A stretch of DNA of 64,000 bases from Colocasia esculenta (GCA_014218235.1 CM024764.1:70903184-70967183), one strand, 5' to 3'. Shown: positions 24,291-36,747, counted from the first letter of the stretch. A program made the numbers and translations. The notes: generated from the letters alone by a model not told the origin.

Positions 24291-25213
24291 TTTGGATGCT
24301 TTTGAGTTTCCCTGAAATTTAAATATTAAGTTTTAGGTACCCAAGTTTCTTTTGGGTCCTGATGGGTTAGTATCATTAATTTTACCTTTTATTATCCATT
24401 TTTTATGTTTTGTTGGGCATGTTATTGCGATATGTCCTAATTTGTTGCAGTGATCACAGCAGGACAATTTTGTTACCTTTTCTATATACTTGAACTCAGC
24501 TTTATATGCTATATCTTGTTCAGGTATAAACTTTGGTGTTGGATATGTTTTAGGGTAGACTATGGTTTCTTCATTATCTGGGGGGTATATCCTAACCCAT
24601 TTTTCTTCTTACCTGCTCTTCTAGCACCTTTTAATATTAGAGAGTTTTTACCATTAGTAAATTTCTCTAGTGTGCTTGATAGTTTATTATTTTCTTCATT
24701 TAAGTTTTTAACTTCTTTCCTTAATTCATCTGTGCTTTCCTGTTTTTCCAATTTTGTTATTTGTTCATTCTTAGCTTTTAGGTTTTCACATAACAATTTA
24801 TTTCTTCTTTTAAGTTCAGTTATTTGTTTTTATAATTCTTCGTTTTCTGTTTTTAGATCTGAATTAGTGTTTTCTAAACAGATTACATTTTTCTTACTAA
24901 CTTTAAGTAATTTGGATACTTCTTTATATTTATCATAAAGTTCATTAAAGGCACTTTCTAAATTATCAGAATCAGAATCATTACAGGAATCAAAAGAAGA
25001 GTCAGAAGTTACCTTTTCTTCGATGTTGGCCATGAGAGCCAGGTTGGCTTCTTCTCCGTCACTGCTTGAGCTTGACTTACTGTCTGAGTCACTGCTGTTC
25101 TCCCAAGCAGCTGCCATTGCCTTCTTTTTATACTTCTTGAATTTTCTGAAATTATCCTTCTTCTTGTGATCATTCTTCTTGAGCATTGGATAATCAGCCT
25201 TGATGTGTCCAGG
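24291..25213 (-). pseudogene. SIRE-2 gag, C-terminal part
   Basis: This continues gag after the Gypsy-A insertion. It begins inside the first zinc knuckle (PGHIKADYP, where SIRE-1 has AECP, so the last Cys is replaced by Tyr). Lys-rich and Ser/Asp/Glu-rich segments follow (25213-24830), then a TAA near 24829 and an in-frame helical stretch (24796-24560) with heptad-like Leu/Asn/Lys pattern. A second CCHC knuckle, CCDHCNKLGHIAITC, lies near 24425-24465. The gag ends with a WVPKT-stop block near 24330, and the protease frame opens about 60 nt later in another frame. The hydrophobic plus-strand frame at 24450-24938 is only its antisense shadow. Confidence 0.85.
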
Positions 25214-25218
25214 CTTCT

Positions 25219-28200
25219 TGTAACGCCCCAACGCGGAATATCGGAGCGAGATTACAGTTATTAAATAGTACAGAGCGAGAAAATAAATGCAAACCATTGC
25301 ACAATTGGATAACACCAAATGAACTCTAAATTTCATTAATAATCCAACAATCTCCATTACATTCACTAATAACTCATCATCTTCATAAACTGACTAATAC
25401 ATCAACGTATCAGAGCCAAAACTAAGGCCCAGAGTACTTTATTCCAAATCAACTATTACATCATGACTAACTGACTCATAACTATACTAACTGACTACTA
25501 GACAGTACTGGTTGCAGAATGGTCACTCCTGAGTCTCCTCATCGGTCCCATCCTCGTGAGTGTGGTCATGATCCGACTCACCTGAAACACATTAAATAAA
25601 TACGCAGAATGAGCGAATAACGCCCAGTAGGACTTAATATCTCATGAACACAAGCATGCTTTAAATAGTTAATGTCTTAATGGCAGGTTAACTAGAGAGT
25701 AAAGTCATGTAGAGCATGTCACGATAACGAGAGAGCAATTGTAACTGGCACATGGAAAATAGTACAACGAGAACGATAATAGAATGGCCTTGTAACGATA
25801 TAACATGTAAATTGCACAACAGTGCACTAGTAACGATCACGCTTGCACTTGTAGAGATAGCACTTTGATTGTCATAGATTAATCTAGATAGTAAAATGGC
25901 GTGGGATGCATGCCGTAACACATCCTATGATCATTTTAACTCCCATGGGTACTGGCACTTTTCGGGCGCTCCTCCCAGGACCTGATCGGGCCCTATTGCG
26001 CTGGCATTAGTCATTTCTTTTATCTTAGACAATCACACGAATGGCCAATAGAGTACCAAGAAGAGATAAGAGAGTACTAGACAAGATAGATGAGAGTGTA
26101 GAGAGAACGTGAACAGATGAGAGTAAAGAGACTGTAGATGAGAGGGGTACAATCGTAAAACGACGATAAACACAATAGTAACGGTTGCACAACACCAAGT
26201 CGGGTGTCGGCAGTCTAGTAGAAGTCACAACCGCCCCTTAACCGTGCTGTGTACAAGGGTCAGGTGGTCCGGTTTGAACTCAAGACGAGAAGGAATATAC
26301 TAAAGTATGGATCGTACTGATCCCTAAGGTGTAACGGGTTTTGAGGTACAACCAGCTCGTTGACTAAGGACGTGCGCCAAAGCCAAGAAGACTTACAGAG
26401 GTCTTGACAAGGAGTCCTTGGTCCAATCGAGAGTATTCCCGGTGGAGAGGTGGTCCAAGTCAAGGGAAAGTGTGTAAAAACGAGTCCGTCGTGCCTCGAG
26501 TGCTCGTAGGCCGAGGGAAAACGGTAACGGTAGATAAAATACGCGAGTCAAAACGGAAACAATTGTATTTAACAAAATAGGGTAATTTAGTCATTTATTT
26601 CTATAATTTATCGAATACATTATTGTATAATTTATCAAGGTCAAATGGCAATTTACAATGTTATGTGTGTGCAAGTGTAAAGCAATCTTGAGGATGTGAC
26701 AAGTCGTGCTCACTGCTTTTAAATTAACAAGAATTATTTAAATAAAAATATTCAGGTCGATTATTAAGCTTAACAGTACATGGTTTAACTTCTATAAGGG
26801 TTATATGACAATTAAAGCAGGGGTATATGCATAATATAATATTTTGGCCGAAATTTAAAGAAGGCGACAGGGTTGCCCATCGCGATCATGTAGCGACGGG
26901 GCGCATGGGCGCGTTACTCATGGTGTCGCGACGGGGTATCCCGTCGCGGTTCTGGCCGCGACAGTGCGGCCTGGCGCGACAGGCGAACCGGCCGGCCTGG
27001 CCTGGTTCAGTTTTGGGAATGCGGAGGCGATGCCCGTCGCGTTCATGACGCGGCCTGAAGGTCGACCGCGACACTCCTCTTATCGCGGCGTATCGCGCCG
27101 CCGCGATAACAGGGGCGGTCCTGGTTTTCCCCTTTTTCTCTGGGCGAGTCCTCTGTGATACAGGGACGCTCTAAATTCCATATAAAAAGTACGGTGGTCC
27201 AAAAAGTATGAAACTAGTTTTAAACGAAAGTAGACATGTACATCTATTAACATGCACGATTAATTTAAAAATAGACAAGGTTTAGACATGCATTGATCAG
27301 GTTACTTTTTGGTTACCTAAACAGGCGCAGTCAGAGATCAACGAATTAATTAGAGATGAATACATAATGAAAAATTCTGAAACTAGCGGCGTTTGAAAGC
27401 TAACATGTAGTAGTATTTATGATAATTTTATCATGGAATGATGTTAAGTGTACATGAGGTTAAAAATGAAACAAGAAGGGTCGAGTGCACAGATCATATA
27501 GATATTCAAAGATTTAATTCTCCCTCATGGGAGATCAAAATCAAGCAAGACTAGAGGCGTTTGAAAGCTATTGTAATGTAGTATCAATGAGAATTTTCTC
27601 ATAGCATGGGAACAAGTATGTGCAGAGGATTAGAGAAAACATGAGATTCGGGTTCATGGTAACAACAGGATTTCATGAATTAAATTCGCCCAAATGGATG
27701 AGCAGAATGCAACGAAACTATAGGGCTTTTGAAGAGGTACATGAAGGCTACCTAGGGTAATTATTTCACGATTTTTTCTTGAGAGATTGCCTACCTTTTG
27801 TTGTTGACAAGAAATGCTAGGGTTTGATGACGAAAACGGGAAGAAGAAAGCTCCTTGCTCCAGCCTTCTCCTCCAAGATCCTTCGTCCACAACACCTCTC
27901 CTTCGTCTCCCAAGGTCTTAGCACGAAATTGTGGGGTGTTAGGGTCAAATGGGGGGTGTTTTGATGGCTTATAGAGTTCTAAATCACCTAAAACTCTTTC
28001 TTTCTCATCCAACTCCGAAAATTGGTATTTATCTCCCACTTTCTCTTATTTATCCACCTAATAGAGTTGGGAAGGGATTCAATTTCGTGGGTAGAGGTTT
28101 AGGATAAGTCTAGGACTCTTTTTAGGATAGATATGGACTATTTAATAATTATTTAAACCCTTTCCTAATTATCACTTATTTTTATTTCGAATTTGGCTTA

Positions 28201-28415
28201 ATTATTTCTCATCCCATGATGGGCTAACCCTATTTGGTCACAATCTATTAGGTTTGGGTTATTAGAGTAACCCATTAATAATTTAGCTTAATGAGTATTG
28301 TTTTAATTCCCTTTTATTCCATGTATTCTCCCTTTATTATAATTAAATCGATTTATCTCATTTATTAAATAATAAATTTTTATTTTTCTTGATTTTAAAA
28401 ATCAAGGGTGCTACA
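25219..28415 (-). repeat. Gypsy-A 3' LTR (3197 bp)
   Basis: On the plus strand it runs from TGTAACGCCCC to GGGTGCTACA. It is nearly identical in long stretches to 33051-35798, but keeps 458 bp (26669-27126) missing from that copy. Minus frames repeated in both LTRs (for example 25688-25921 with 33520-33753) lie in untranslated LTR sequence and have no recognisable domain. Confidence 0.93.
26669..27126. repeat. GC-rich TCGCGA/CCGCGACA segment present only in the left Gypsy-A LTR
   Basis: The second half (about 26878-27110) is GC-rich with ATCGCGAT, TCGCGACG, CCGTCGCG, CCGCGACA and ATCGCGCC words, like the arrays in solo LTR A1. The right LTR lacks the whole segment, with a 12-bp filler at the break (34501-34512). 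Confidence 0.85.
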
Positions 28416-28440
28416 TCCTCCCCCTCTTAAAAAAGAATTT
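28416..28440 (-). other. Gypsy-A polypurine tract
   Basis: The minus strand reads purine-rich AAGAGGGGGAGGA directly before the 3' LTR start TGTAGCACCC, the primer site for plus-strand synthesis. Confidence 0.85.
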
Positions 28441-29735
28441 GGTCCCCAAATTCGTAGAATCGTAAGAGGAAGAATGACTTACTGAATAATTCCGGATAAT
28501 TCCGTCGCAATAACGCTTCGGGCTCCCACGTGGCCTGTTCGACTTCATGGTTTCTCCATAATACCTTCACCATGGGTATAGACCGATTCCGAAGCTGTTG
28601 CATCTTCTTGTCCAAAATTTTCACTGGCCTTTCTTCATAGGTCATATCCTTATTCAGAATAATGTCATCATAGCTGATTACGTGTGATGGATCATACATG
28701 TGCTTTCTCAGCATGGATACATGGAAAACATTGTGTACTGTTGCAAACTGGGGTGGTAGTGCCAGTCGATACGCTACCTCGCCCACTTGATCTAACACTT
28801 CAAACGAACCTATGAATCTTGGTCTCAATTTGCCTTTCATCCCAAATCTTTGGAATCCTCTGGTCGGGGATACTTTTAGCATCACATGATCTCCGGCTTG
28901 AAATTCCAAGTCCCTTCTTCTTTTGTCAGCATAGCTCTTCTGCCTGGACTGAGCTATCTTAATTCTGTCTCTGATAATTTGTATGTCTCTGCTAGTGCTC
29001 TGCACTATGTCTGGTCCCAGCCATTGCTATTCACCTACTTCATTCCAGCATACTGGCGATCTGCAACTCCTGCCATATAGTGCTTCGAATGGTGCCATCT
29101 TAATGCTGGCCTGATAGATATTGTTGTAGGCGAATTCAATTAGAGACAGTTGTTCATTCCAATACCCCTCAAAGTCTATAGCACAAGCTCGTAGCATGTC
29201 TTCCACTATTTGATTTGTTCTTTCAGTCTGTCCATCCGTCTGTGGGTGGAAAGCTGTGCTAAAGTTGAGTTTTGTGCCTAGGGCAGTCTGAAGTCCCTTC
29301 CAGAATCTAGAAGTGAATCTGGGGTCACGATCTGAGACAATGGATACTGGAACTCTATGTAGTCTGACTACTTCTTTTACATACAAGGCTGCAAGCACAT
29401 CCACACTCCAGGTACTTCGAATTGCTAGAAAGTGTGCAGACTTTGTCAATCTATCCACAATGACCCAAATAGCATCAAGTCCACCACGAGTTCGAGGTAA
29501 ACCCATGATGAAATCCATGCCGATGATTTCCCACTTCCATTCAGGTATGTCCAGGGGCCTGAGTACACCCGCAGAACGACGATGTTCTGCTTTTACCTAT
29601 TGACAAGTGAGGCAGTGCACGGCATGCTCAGCCACCTCACGCTTCATGTTTGGCCACCAAAATGACCTTTTCATGTCTTGGTACATCTTGGTTGCACCTG
29701 GGTGAATTGTGTACTTGGTCTTGTGGGCTTCATCC
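28427..29735 (-). pseudogene. Gypsy-A integrase with C-terminal chromodomain
   Basis: Integrase in one frame, 29735-28427, broken by TAG at 29597-29599 (inside the zinc-binding CLTCQ block) and at 29027-29029. The core residues are intact: GMDFIMGLPR (Asp), SDRDPRFTSRFW (Asp) and QTDGQTERTNQ (Glu). The C-terminal part (29005-28427) has FGMKGKLRPRFIGSFEVL and VHNVFHVSMLRKH, the GPY/F-like region, then VKVLWRNHEVEQATWEPE, a chromodomain-like end. In chromoviruses this domain guides insertion towards heterochromatin marks. The final residues overlap the polypurine tract. A frameshift near 29740 separates it from RT-RNase H. Confidence 0.9.
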
Positions 29736-29736
29736 A

Positions 29737-31893
29737 TCAGTTTCTTTTCAGCTCTTCATTGTCAGGCACACATGTCCTGGCTTGGAATAATATTCTTCCA
29801 TCTTCAGCGATGGAGAAGACTGACTTGTCTGCTATGGTCTCCCTTACTCTGATTAGAAACGGATCATTAGCCTGTTGCTCTTTGATCTCGACAAATATAT
29901 CGGGTTGAGATTTAAGGTTAGCCACTAACATCTTATCACTTCTCTTTTCAATATTCAGATCTAGACTAGCTAATTGCTCTAACAATTGCATCTCGCCCAT
30001 GACTAGACAAGATATCGAAGCTACTGGCTTTCTGCTAAGTGCATCAGCTACTGCATTACCTTTGCCTGGGTGATATTGAATGTTGAAATCAAAATCCTTC
30101 AAGTACTCCAGCCATCTCCGTTGTCACATATTGAGCTCCTTTTGAGAAAATAAGTACTTCAAACTCTTGTGGTCGGAGTAAACAATGAATTGTTCCCCAT
30201 ATAGGTAATGCCACCAGATCTTGAGTGCAAATACCACAGCAGCTAGCTCTAAGTCATGGACAGGATAGTTAACCTCATGTTGCTTCAATTGCCTTGATGA
30301 ATAGGCTATCACGTTCTCATTCTGCATTAATACGCAGCCTAGACCGATTCCAGATGCATCAGTGTAGACTGAGAATCCTGCGCCTTCGACTGGTAATGCG
30401 AGGACAGGTGCAGATGTCAACAATTGCTTGAGTGTCTGAAAGCTCTTCTCGCATTCCTTGCTCCAGACATATGGGTTTTCCTTCCGCGTAAGACGCGTAA
30501 GAGGTACAACTATCTTGGAGAAGTCTTTTATGAACCGTCTGTAATATCCATCCAGTCCAAGAAAACTTCTTATCTCGGTGACATTGGTCGGCCTTTCCCA
30601 GTTCAGCACAGCTTCTACCTTGGAAGGGTCGACAGCGATACCATCCTTGGAAATGACATGGCCTAAGAACGACACCTCCTCGAGCCAGAATTCACACTTG
30701 CTCAATTTGGCGTAGAGTTGGTTGTCCCGCAAGATTTGCAGAGCGATCCTCAGATGCTCCTCATGCTCTTCTTTGGTCTTGGAGTATATGAGAATATCAT
30801 CAATGAATACCACGATGAACTTGTCGAGGTAGGGCCGGTAGATGCTGTTCATTAATTGCATAAAAGTTGCAGGAGCATTGGTTAGTCCAAAAGGTATGAC
30901 TACAAATTCATAATGACCGTACCTGCTCCTGAAAGCTGTCTTGTAGATATCTGCATCTTTAATCCTCATTTGATGATATCCCGATCTAAGGTCAATCTTA
31001 GAAAAGTACTTTGCTCCTGATATCTGATCAAATAGTTCATCGACACGTGGCAGAGGGTACTTGTTCTTGATAGTGAGGTTGTTCAACTACCTGTAATCGA
31101 TGCATAATCTCATGGATCCATCCTTCTTCTTGACGAACAACACCGGTGCTCCCCAAGGAGAAGTACTTGGCCTAATGAAACCCTTTTCTAGAAGTTCCAT
31201 CAGCTGCTCTTTCAACTCTTTCAATTCAGCGGGGGACATCCTGTAGGGTTGCCGTGAAACCGGTGCGGCTCCAGGTACGAGGTCAATTGAGAAATTCACA
31301 TCTCTCTCAGGTGGAATGCCTGGTAGCTCATCGGGAAACACATCAGGGTATTCTTGCACTATGTGAATGTCTGATATCTTAGTTGCTTTCTTCTCAACTA
31401 CAATTGCGGCAAGAAATGCCACACATCCCTTTCTTATCATGTTTTGTGCCTTTATGGCAGAGACGAGAGACAAGTGCCTCTTGTGTCTACGTCCTGTGAA
31501 GATCAGCTTAGGGAATTCACTAAAAGTAATCTTCCCTCTTCGACAATCAACACAAGCCCCATACGTGGATAGCCAATCGGCTTCCAAAATGACATCGTAG
31601 CCCTCCACGGGCATACAGATCAGGTCAGCTCTAAGGTTAAGTTCACCAACCTTAACATCAGCTAAAGGAAAGTATTTGTTGAGTTGAGCCTTTTCTCCCA
31701 ATGGCGTAGTAACAGGCAATTCAAATTGCATAGATGCAGGTTTTTCATTTAATGTATTAGCAAATGCTTGTGATATGAACGAATGTGTTGCGACAGTATC
31801 AAACAAAACAAATGCTAATTGAGAAAAGACTGGTAGTGTACCTTCCACCACGCCACCTTCCTCGGTGGTGTCCACTTCTTGCAGAGCCTGCAA
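29737..31893 (-). pseudogene. Gypsy-A protease, reverse transcriptase and RNase H
   Basis: Single frame from 31893 to 29737 with two nonsense codons: TAG at 31087-31089 (where Gypsy-C has CAA for Gln) and TGA at 30124-30126 (Arg in Gypsy-C). The protease site reads FDTVATHSFIS; the usual Gly of D-S/T-G-A is Val. RT blocks: VLFVKKKDGSMRLCIDYR, KIDLRSGYHQ and the catalytic FIDD (30796-30807). RNase H: YTDASGIGLGCVLMQ, VHDLELAAVVFAL and YSDHKSLKYLF, then YHPGKGNAVADALSRK. The order protease-RT-RNase H-integrase marks Ty3/gypsy. It copies the genomic RNA to DNA in the particle; this copy cannot make a full protein. Confidence 0.93.
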
Positions 31894-31908
31894 TCGGCCT
31901 GGCTTCTT

Positions 31909-32844
31909 CTATCCCGTAGGACGCTTTTCATTTTCTCTCAATAGGGGGCATTCTTGTATGCGGTGATCACGACTTCCACAGCGAAGGCAAGCACCTGCCT
32001 TCCTCCAGCATTCATCTGTCGTGTGACCAAGCTTGTCACAATGCTTGCATCTTGGTTTGTTGTTCGGAGCAGTAGTGGTGGGGATTTTGGGCTTCCGCTC
32101 CTGGCTTGGCCCGTCAGTGATACTTAACGGCCTTTTCTTGCCGTTAGTAGGCTTGCTCGATGCCCTAGAAGTTTGCTCTTTCCTAAACATCCTACCCTTG
32201 ATGCGCTCAGTGAGTTCAGTCGCATCTTCCAGGCACTGTGCTCTCCTGACCATCTCTGGATAGGTTTGAATATCAAATGGCGCAAGTTGCGTGATGTAAG
32301 CGGGCCTGAGCCCATTAAGGAATCTCTTTGCCTTCATTCGTTCTGTACTGACCAGATGATTGACGTATCGAGCCAATTGGGAGAACTGTGCTTCGTATTC
32401 GGCAACTATGAGGTTCCTCTGCTTCAATGCAGCAAACTCAGAGGCCTTCCTCTCTTTGACTCTCTCAGAGAAGTACTTGGAGTTAAAGTTCTCCTTGAAC
32501 TCCTCCCATGTGAACTGTGCATTTGCTCGAGTAGCCTCAATGGACTCCCACCACGCACGGGCGTCCCTTTCCAGCTGAAATGTGGCAAGTAAAAGCTTAT
32601 CTCCATCCGCGCATTGCATAACGCGGAAAATACTCTCAGTCTCCTTGAGCCAGTTCTCGACCTCATCAGGGTCTGTGGTACCACTCAATCGAGGCGGATT
32701 CAGGTTACGGAAATTTCTATGTAATTCGCCAGCTACTCGGTTGTTGTTATTATTGTTGTTGGTTCCAGCAGCCTGAAGTAAAGCTTGAGTGAGCTGCTGA
32801 ATCGTGTGTTGCATATCACGGAGTTGAGCACGCTCCGCTGCCAT
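31909..32844 (-). pseudogene. Gypsy-A gag (capsid-nucleocapsid)
   Basis: 311 codons open from ATG at 32844, about 190 nt after the PBS. The N-terminal Gln-rich helix has a run of Asn (polymorphic AAC/AAT codons near 32740-32760). The retrotransposon gag domain follows: FRNLNPPRLSGTTDPDEVENW, a block around AWWESI, FKENFNSKYF, LKQRNLIVAEYEAQF and a long helix. Two zinc knuckles, CKHCDKLGHTTDEC and CLRCGSRDHRIQEC, near 32045 and 31965, bind RNA. It ends at TAG (31909-31911), in frame with the protease ORF 15 bases further, so gag and pol were one frame before this stop. Confidence 0.92.
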
Positions 32845-33032
32845 TGTTGATGTTAAGTTCCTTCAAAAGAGAATTTAAAATGTAAGTCGTTGGGTTTGCA
32901 CTAAGTTTGTGCGTGTGTGAGTTTATTTTATCTCATTACCCACGGTTCTACCCATCTCACATAGGTACGGAATTTAGACTCTAAGTCAAGGCAGGTCAAA
33001 CCTAGATCATCCTATAGTTAAGAATAACCTAG

Positions 33033-33044
33033 GCTCTGATACCA
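33033..33044 (-). other. Gypsy-A primer binding site
   Basis: The minus strand reads TGGTATCAGAGC, complementary to the 3' end of plant initiator-Met tRNA, 6 bp inside the 5' LTR. Confidence 0.92.
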
Positions 33045-33050
33045 CAAAAC

Positions 33051-35798
33051 TGTAACGCCCCGACGCGGAATATCGGAGCGGGATTACAGTTATTAAATAG
33101 TACAGAGCAAGAAAATAAATGCAAACCATTGCACAATTGGATAACACCAAATGAACTCTAAATTTCATTAATAATCCAACAATCTCCATTACATTCACTA
33201 ATAACTCATCATCTTCATAAACTGACTAATACATCAATGTATCAGAGCCAAAACTAGGGCCCAGAGTACTTTATTCCAAATCAACTATTACATCATGACT
33301 AACTGACTCATAACTATACTAACTGACTACTAGACAGTACTGGTTGCAGAATGGTCACTCCTGAGTCTCCTCATCGGTCCAATCCTCGTAAGTGTGGTCA
33401 TGATCCGACTCACCTAAAACACATTAAATAAATACGCAGGATGAGCGAATAACGCCCAGTAGGACTTAATATCTCATGAACACAAGCATGCTTTAAATAG
33501 TTAATGTCTTAATGGCAGGTTAACTAGAGAGTAAAGTCATGTAGAGCATGTCACGATAACGAGAGAGCAATTGTAACTGGCACATGGAAAATAGTACAAC
33601 GAGAACGATAATAGAATGGCCTTGTAACGATATAACATGTAAATTGCACAACAGTGCACTAGTAACGATCACGCTTGCACTTGTAGAGATAGCACTTTGA
33701 TTGTCATAGATTAATCTAGATAGTAAAATGGCGTTGGATGCATGCCGTAACACATCCTATGATCATTTTAACTCCTATGGGTACTGGCACTTTTCGGGTG
33801 CTCCTCCCAGGACCTGATCGGGCCCTATTGCGCTGGCATTAGTCATTTCTTTTATCTTAGACAATTACACGAATGGCCAATAGAGTACCAAGAAGAGACA
33901 AGAGAGTACTAGACGAGATAGATGAGAGTGTAGAGAGAACGTGAACAGATGAGAGTAAAGAGACTGTAGATGAGAGGGGTACAATCGTAAAACGACGATA
34001 AACACGATAGTAACGGTTGCACAACACCAAGTCGGGTGCCGACAGTCTGGTAGAAGTCACAACCGCCCCTTAACCGTGCTGTGTACACGGGTCAGGTGGT
34101 CCGGTTTGAACTCAAGACGAGAAGGAATATACTAAGGTATGGATCGTACTGATCCCTAAGGTGTAACGGGTTTTGAGGTACAACCAGCTCGTTGACTAAG
34201 GACGTGCGCCAAAGCCAAGAAGACTTACGGAGGTCTTGACAAGGAGTTCCTGGTCCAATCGAGAGTATTCCCGGTGGAGAGGTGGTCCAAGTCAAGGGAA
34301 AGTGTGTAAAAACGGGTCCGTCGTGCCTCGAGTGCTCGTAGGCCGAGGGAAAACGGTAACGGTAGATAAAATACGCGAGTCAAAACGGAAACAATTGTAT
34401 TTAACAAAATAGGGTAATTTAGTCATTTATTTCGATAATTTACCGAATACATTATTGCATAATTTATCAAGGTCAAATAGCAATTTACAATGTTATGTGT
34501 ATTGCATAATTTCCCCTTTTTCTCTGGGCGAGTCCTCTGTGATACAGGGACGCTCTAAATTCCATATAAAATAGTACGGTGGTCCAAAAAGTATGAAACC
34601 AGTTTTAAACGAAAGTAGACATGTATATCTATTAACATACACGATTAATTTAAAAATAGACAAGGTTTAGACATACATTGATCAGGCTACTTTTCAGTGA
34701 CCTAAGCAGGTGCAGTCAGGGTTCAACGAATTAATTAGAGATGTATACATAATTAAAAATTCTGAAACTAGTGGTGTTTGAAAGCTAACATGTAGTAGTA
34801 GTTATGATAGTTTTATCATGGAATGATGTCAAGTGTGCATGAGGTTAAGAAGGAAATAAGAAGGGTCGAGTGCACAGATCTAATAGATATTCAAAGATTT
34901 AATTATCCCTCATGGGAGATCGAAATCAAGCAAGATCAGAGGCGTTTGAAAGCTATTGTAATGTAGTATCAATGAGAATTTTCTCATAGCATGGGAACAA
35001 GTATGTGCAGAGGATTAGAGAAAACATGAGATTCGGGTTCATGGTAACAGCAGGATTTCATGAATTAAATTCGCCCAAATGGATGTGCGGAATGCAACGA
35101 AACCATAGGGCTTTTGAAGAGGTACATGAAGGCTACCTAGGGTAATTATTTCACAATTATTGCTTGAGAGATTGCCTACCTTTTGGTGTTGACAAGAAAT
35201 GCTAGGGTTTGATGACGAAAACGGGAAGAAGAAAGCTCCTTGCTCCAGCCTTCTCCTCCAAGATCCTTCGTCCACAACACCTCTCCTTCGTCTCCCAAGG
35301 TCTTAGCACGAAATTGTGGGGTGCTAGGGTCAAATAGGGGGTGTTTTGATGGCTTATTGAGTTCTAAATCACCTAAAACTCTTTCTTTCTCATCAACTCC
35401 GAAAATTGATATTTATCTCCCACTTTCTCTTATTTATCCACCTAATAGAGTTGAAAGAGATTCAATTTCGTGGGTAGAGGTTTAGGATAAGTCTAGGACT
35501 CTTTTTAGGATAGATATGGACTATTTAATAATTATTTAAACTCTTTCCTAATTATCACTTATTTTTATTTCGAATTTGGCTTAATTATTTCTCATCCCAT
35601 GATGGGCTAACCCTATTTGGGCCCAATCTATTAGGTTTGGGTTATTAGAGTAACCCATTAATAATTTAGCTTAATGAGTATTGTTTTAATTCCCTTTTAT
35701 TCCATATATTCTCCCTTTATTATAATTAAATCGATTTATCTCATTTATTAAATAATACATTTTTATTTTTCTTGATTTTAAAAATCAAGGATGCTACA
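33051..35798 (-). repeat. Gypsy-A 5' LTR (2748 bp, internally deleted)
   Basis: It ends (plus-strand left) at TGTAACGCCCC and starts (right) at ATGCTACA before the CTTCT duplication. It matches 25219-28415 apart from scattered substitutions and the loss of 458 bp, replaced by ATTGCATAATTT at 34501-34512. That filler repeats 34454-34465. Confidence 0.93.
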
Positions 35799-35803
35799 CT
35801 TCT

Positions 35804-36683
35804 TGCATTCATAGCATATCACTTCTCCTTTCTTCGAATCCTTTACTTCTGGTTTTCTGAAATCTTTATTTTTCTTGAAAAATCTTCTCCCAGACTGGAA
35901 CTTCTTCTTCTTTGCTAGAATTCTTTGAAGTCTTCGAGACAACATTGCTTCTTCATCATCACTGTCCTTACTGCTTTCACTGTTGTTCAGTGATTCTTCT
36001 GATATGTCTTCATTGGCCTTGAGAGCATTTGATTGCTTCTTTCTGCTGGAGGATTCTCCTAATCTCTCCATATTTATTTCATGAGCCATAAGGGATCTTA
36101 TTAACTTCTCCAATGACATTAGTTTTAGATCATTGGCTTCCTCAATGGCTGTTACCATTGGAGTCCATGAGGATGGCAGAGATCTGAGGATCTTTCTGAC
36201 CATATCTGGTACATCATAGACTTTTCCTAATCCAGCTAATCCGTTTATGATATCTGTGAATCTACTGAACATTTGGGTTATGGATTCACCTGACTGCATC
36301 TGGAATCTTTCATATTGAGTCACAAGAATGTCGATTCTTGTCTCCTTTACCTTATCTGTCCCTTCATAGGTAATCCTGAGCTTTTCCCACATTTCCATTG
36401 CGGATTTGCAGGCTGAAACTCTGTTGAATTCTTTTTTGCTGAGGGCACAACACAGGATGCTCTTGGCTTTGCAGTTTAGGGAGATTTTTCTTCTGTCTTC
36501 ATCTGTCCACTGAGCCTTTGCATTGGTGACTAGAAGATCGCCTTCTTCTACAATGGACCATATTATGTAATCGTGGCCTTGTAGAAAGTACTCCATTCTT
36601 GTTTTCCAATAGGTATAATCTTCTCCATCAAACAAAGGAGGTCTGTTGACTGACTGACCTTCGAAATTACCTTGGGCTGCCAT
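35804..36683 (-). pseudogene. SIRE-2 gag, N-terminal part
   Basis: The frame starts at ATG 36683, 51 nt after the PBS, with MAAQGNFEGQSVNRPPLFDG, close to SIRE-1 gag at 50269. It is the copia UBN2-type gag: YWKTRMEYFLQ, a block MEMWEKLRITYEGTDKVKE, and SGESITQMFSRFTDIINGL. A Ser/Asp/Glu patch and Lys/Arg-rich patch follow. It breaks off inside the first zinc knuckle after CYECKK, where Gypsy-A is inserted; the knuckle continues at 25213. No stop lies before the insertion, so the insertion is the main lesion in this part. Confidence 0.93.
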
Positions 36684-36733
36684 GGATCTTTACTCTTCAA
36701 ATCGTTGGATCTTCTTCTTTGTCGAAGAGACTC

Positions 36734-36745
36734 GCTCTGATACCA
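36734..36745 (-). other. SIRE-2 primer binding site
   Basis: The minus strand reads TGGTATCAGAGC, 2 bp inside the 5' LTR end, complementary to initiator-Met tRNA. Confidence 0.93.
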
Positions 36746-36747
36746 CT

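Larger units (their letters stand above)
25219..35798 (-). mobile_element. Gypsy-A: full-length Tekay-type chromovirus, minus strand, inside SIRE-2 gag
   Basis: It has two LTRs (25219-28415 and 33051-35798), a PBS complementary to initiator-Met tRNA, gag, protease, RT, RNase H, integrase with C-terminal chromodomain, and a polypurine tract. The 5-bp duplication CTTCT (25214-25218 and 35799-35803) flanks it and removal rejoins the SIRE-2 zinc knuckle. The internal region is 4.6 kb and damaged only by a few stops and about one frameshift. Long LTRs and the chromodomain fit the Tekay/Del group of plant chromoviruses. Confidence 0.95.

Noticed and set aside
24450..24938. 162-codon hydrophobic, membrane-like frame on the plus strand
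   Set aside because: It is antisense to the Lys/Glu/Asn-rich gag of SIRE-2; hydrophobic codons arise from complementing AAA/GAA codons.
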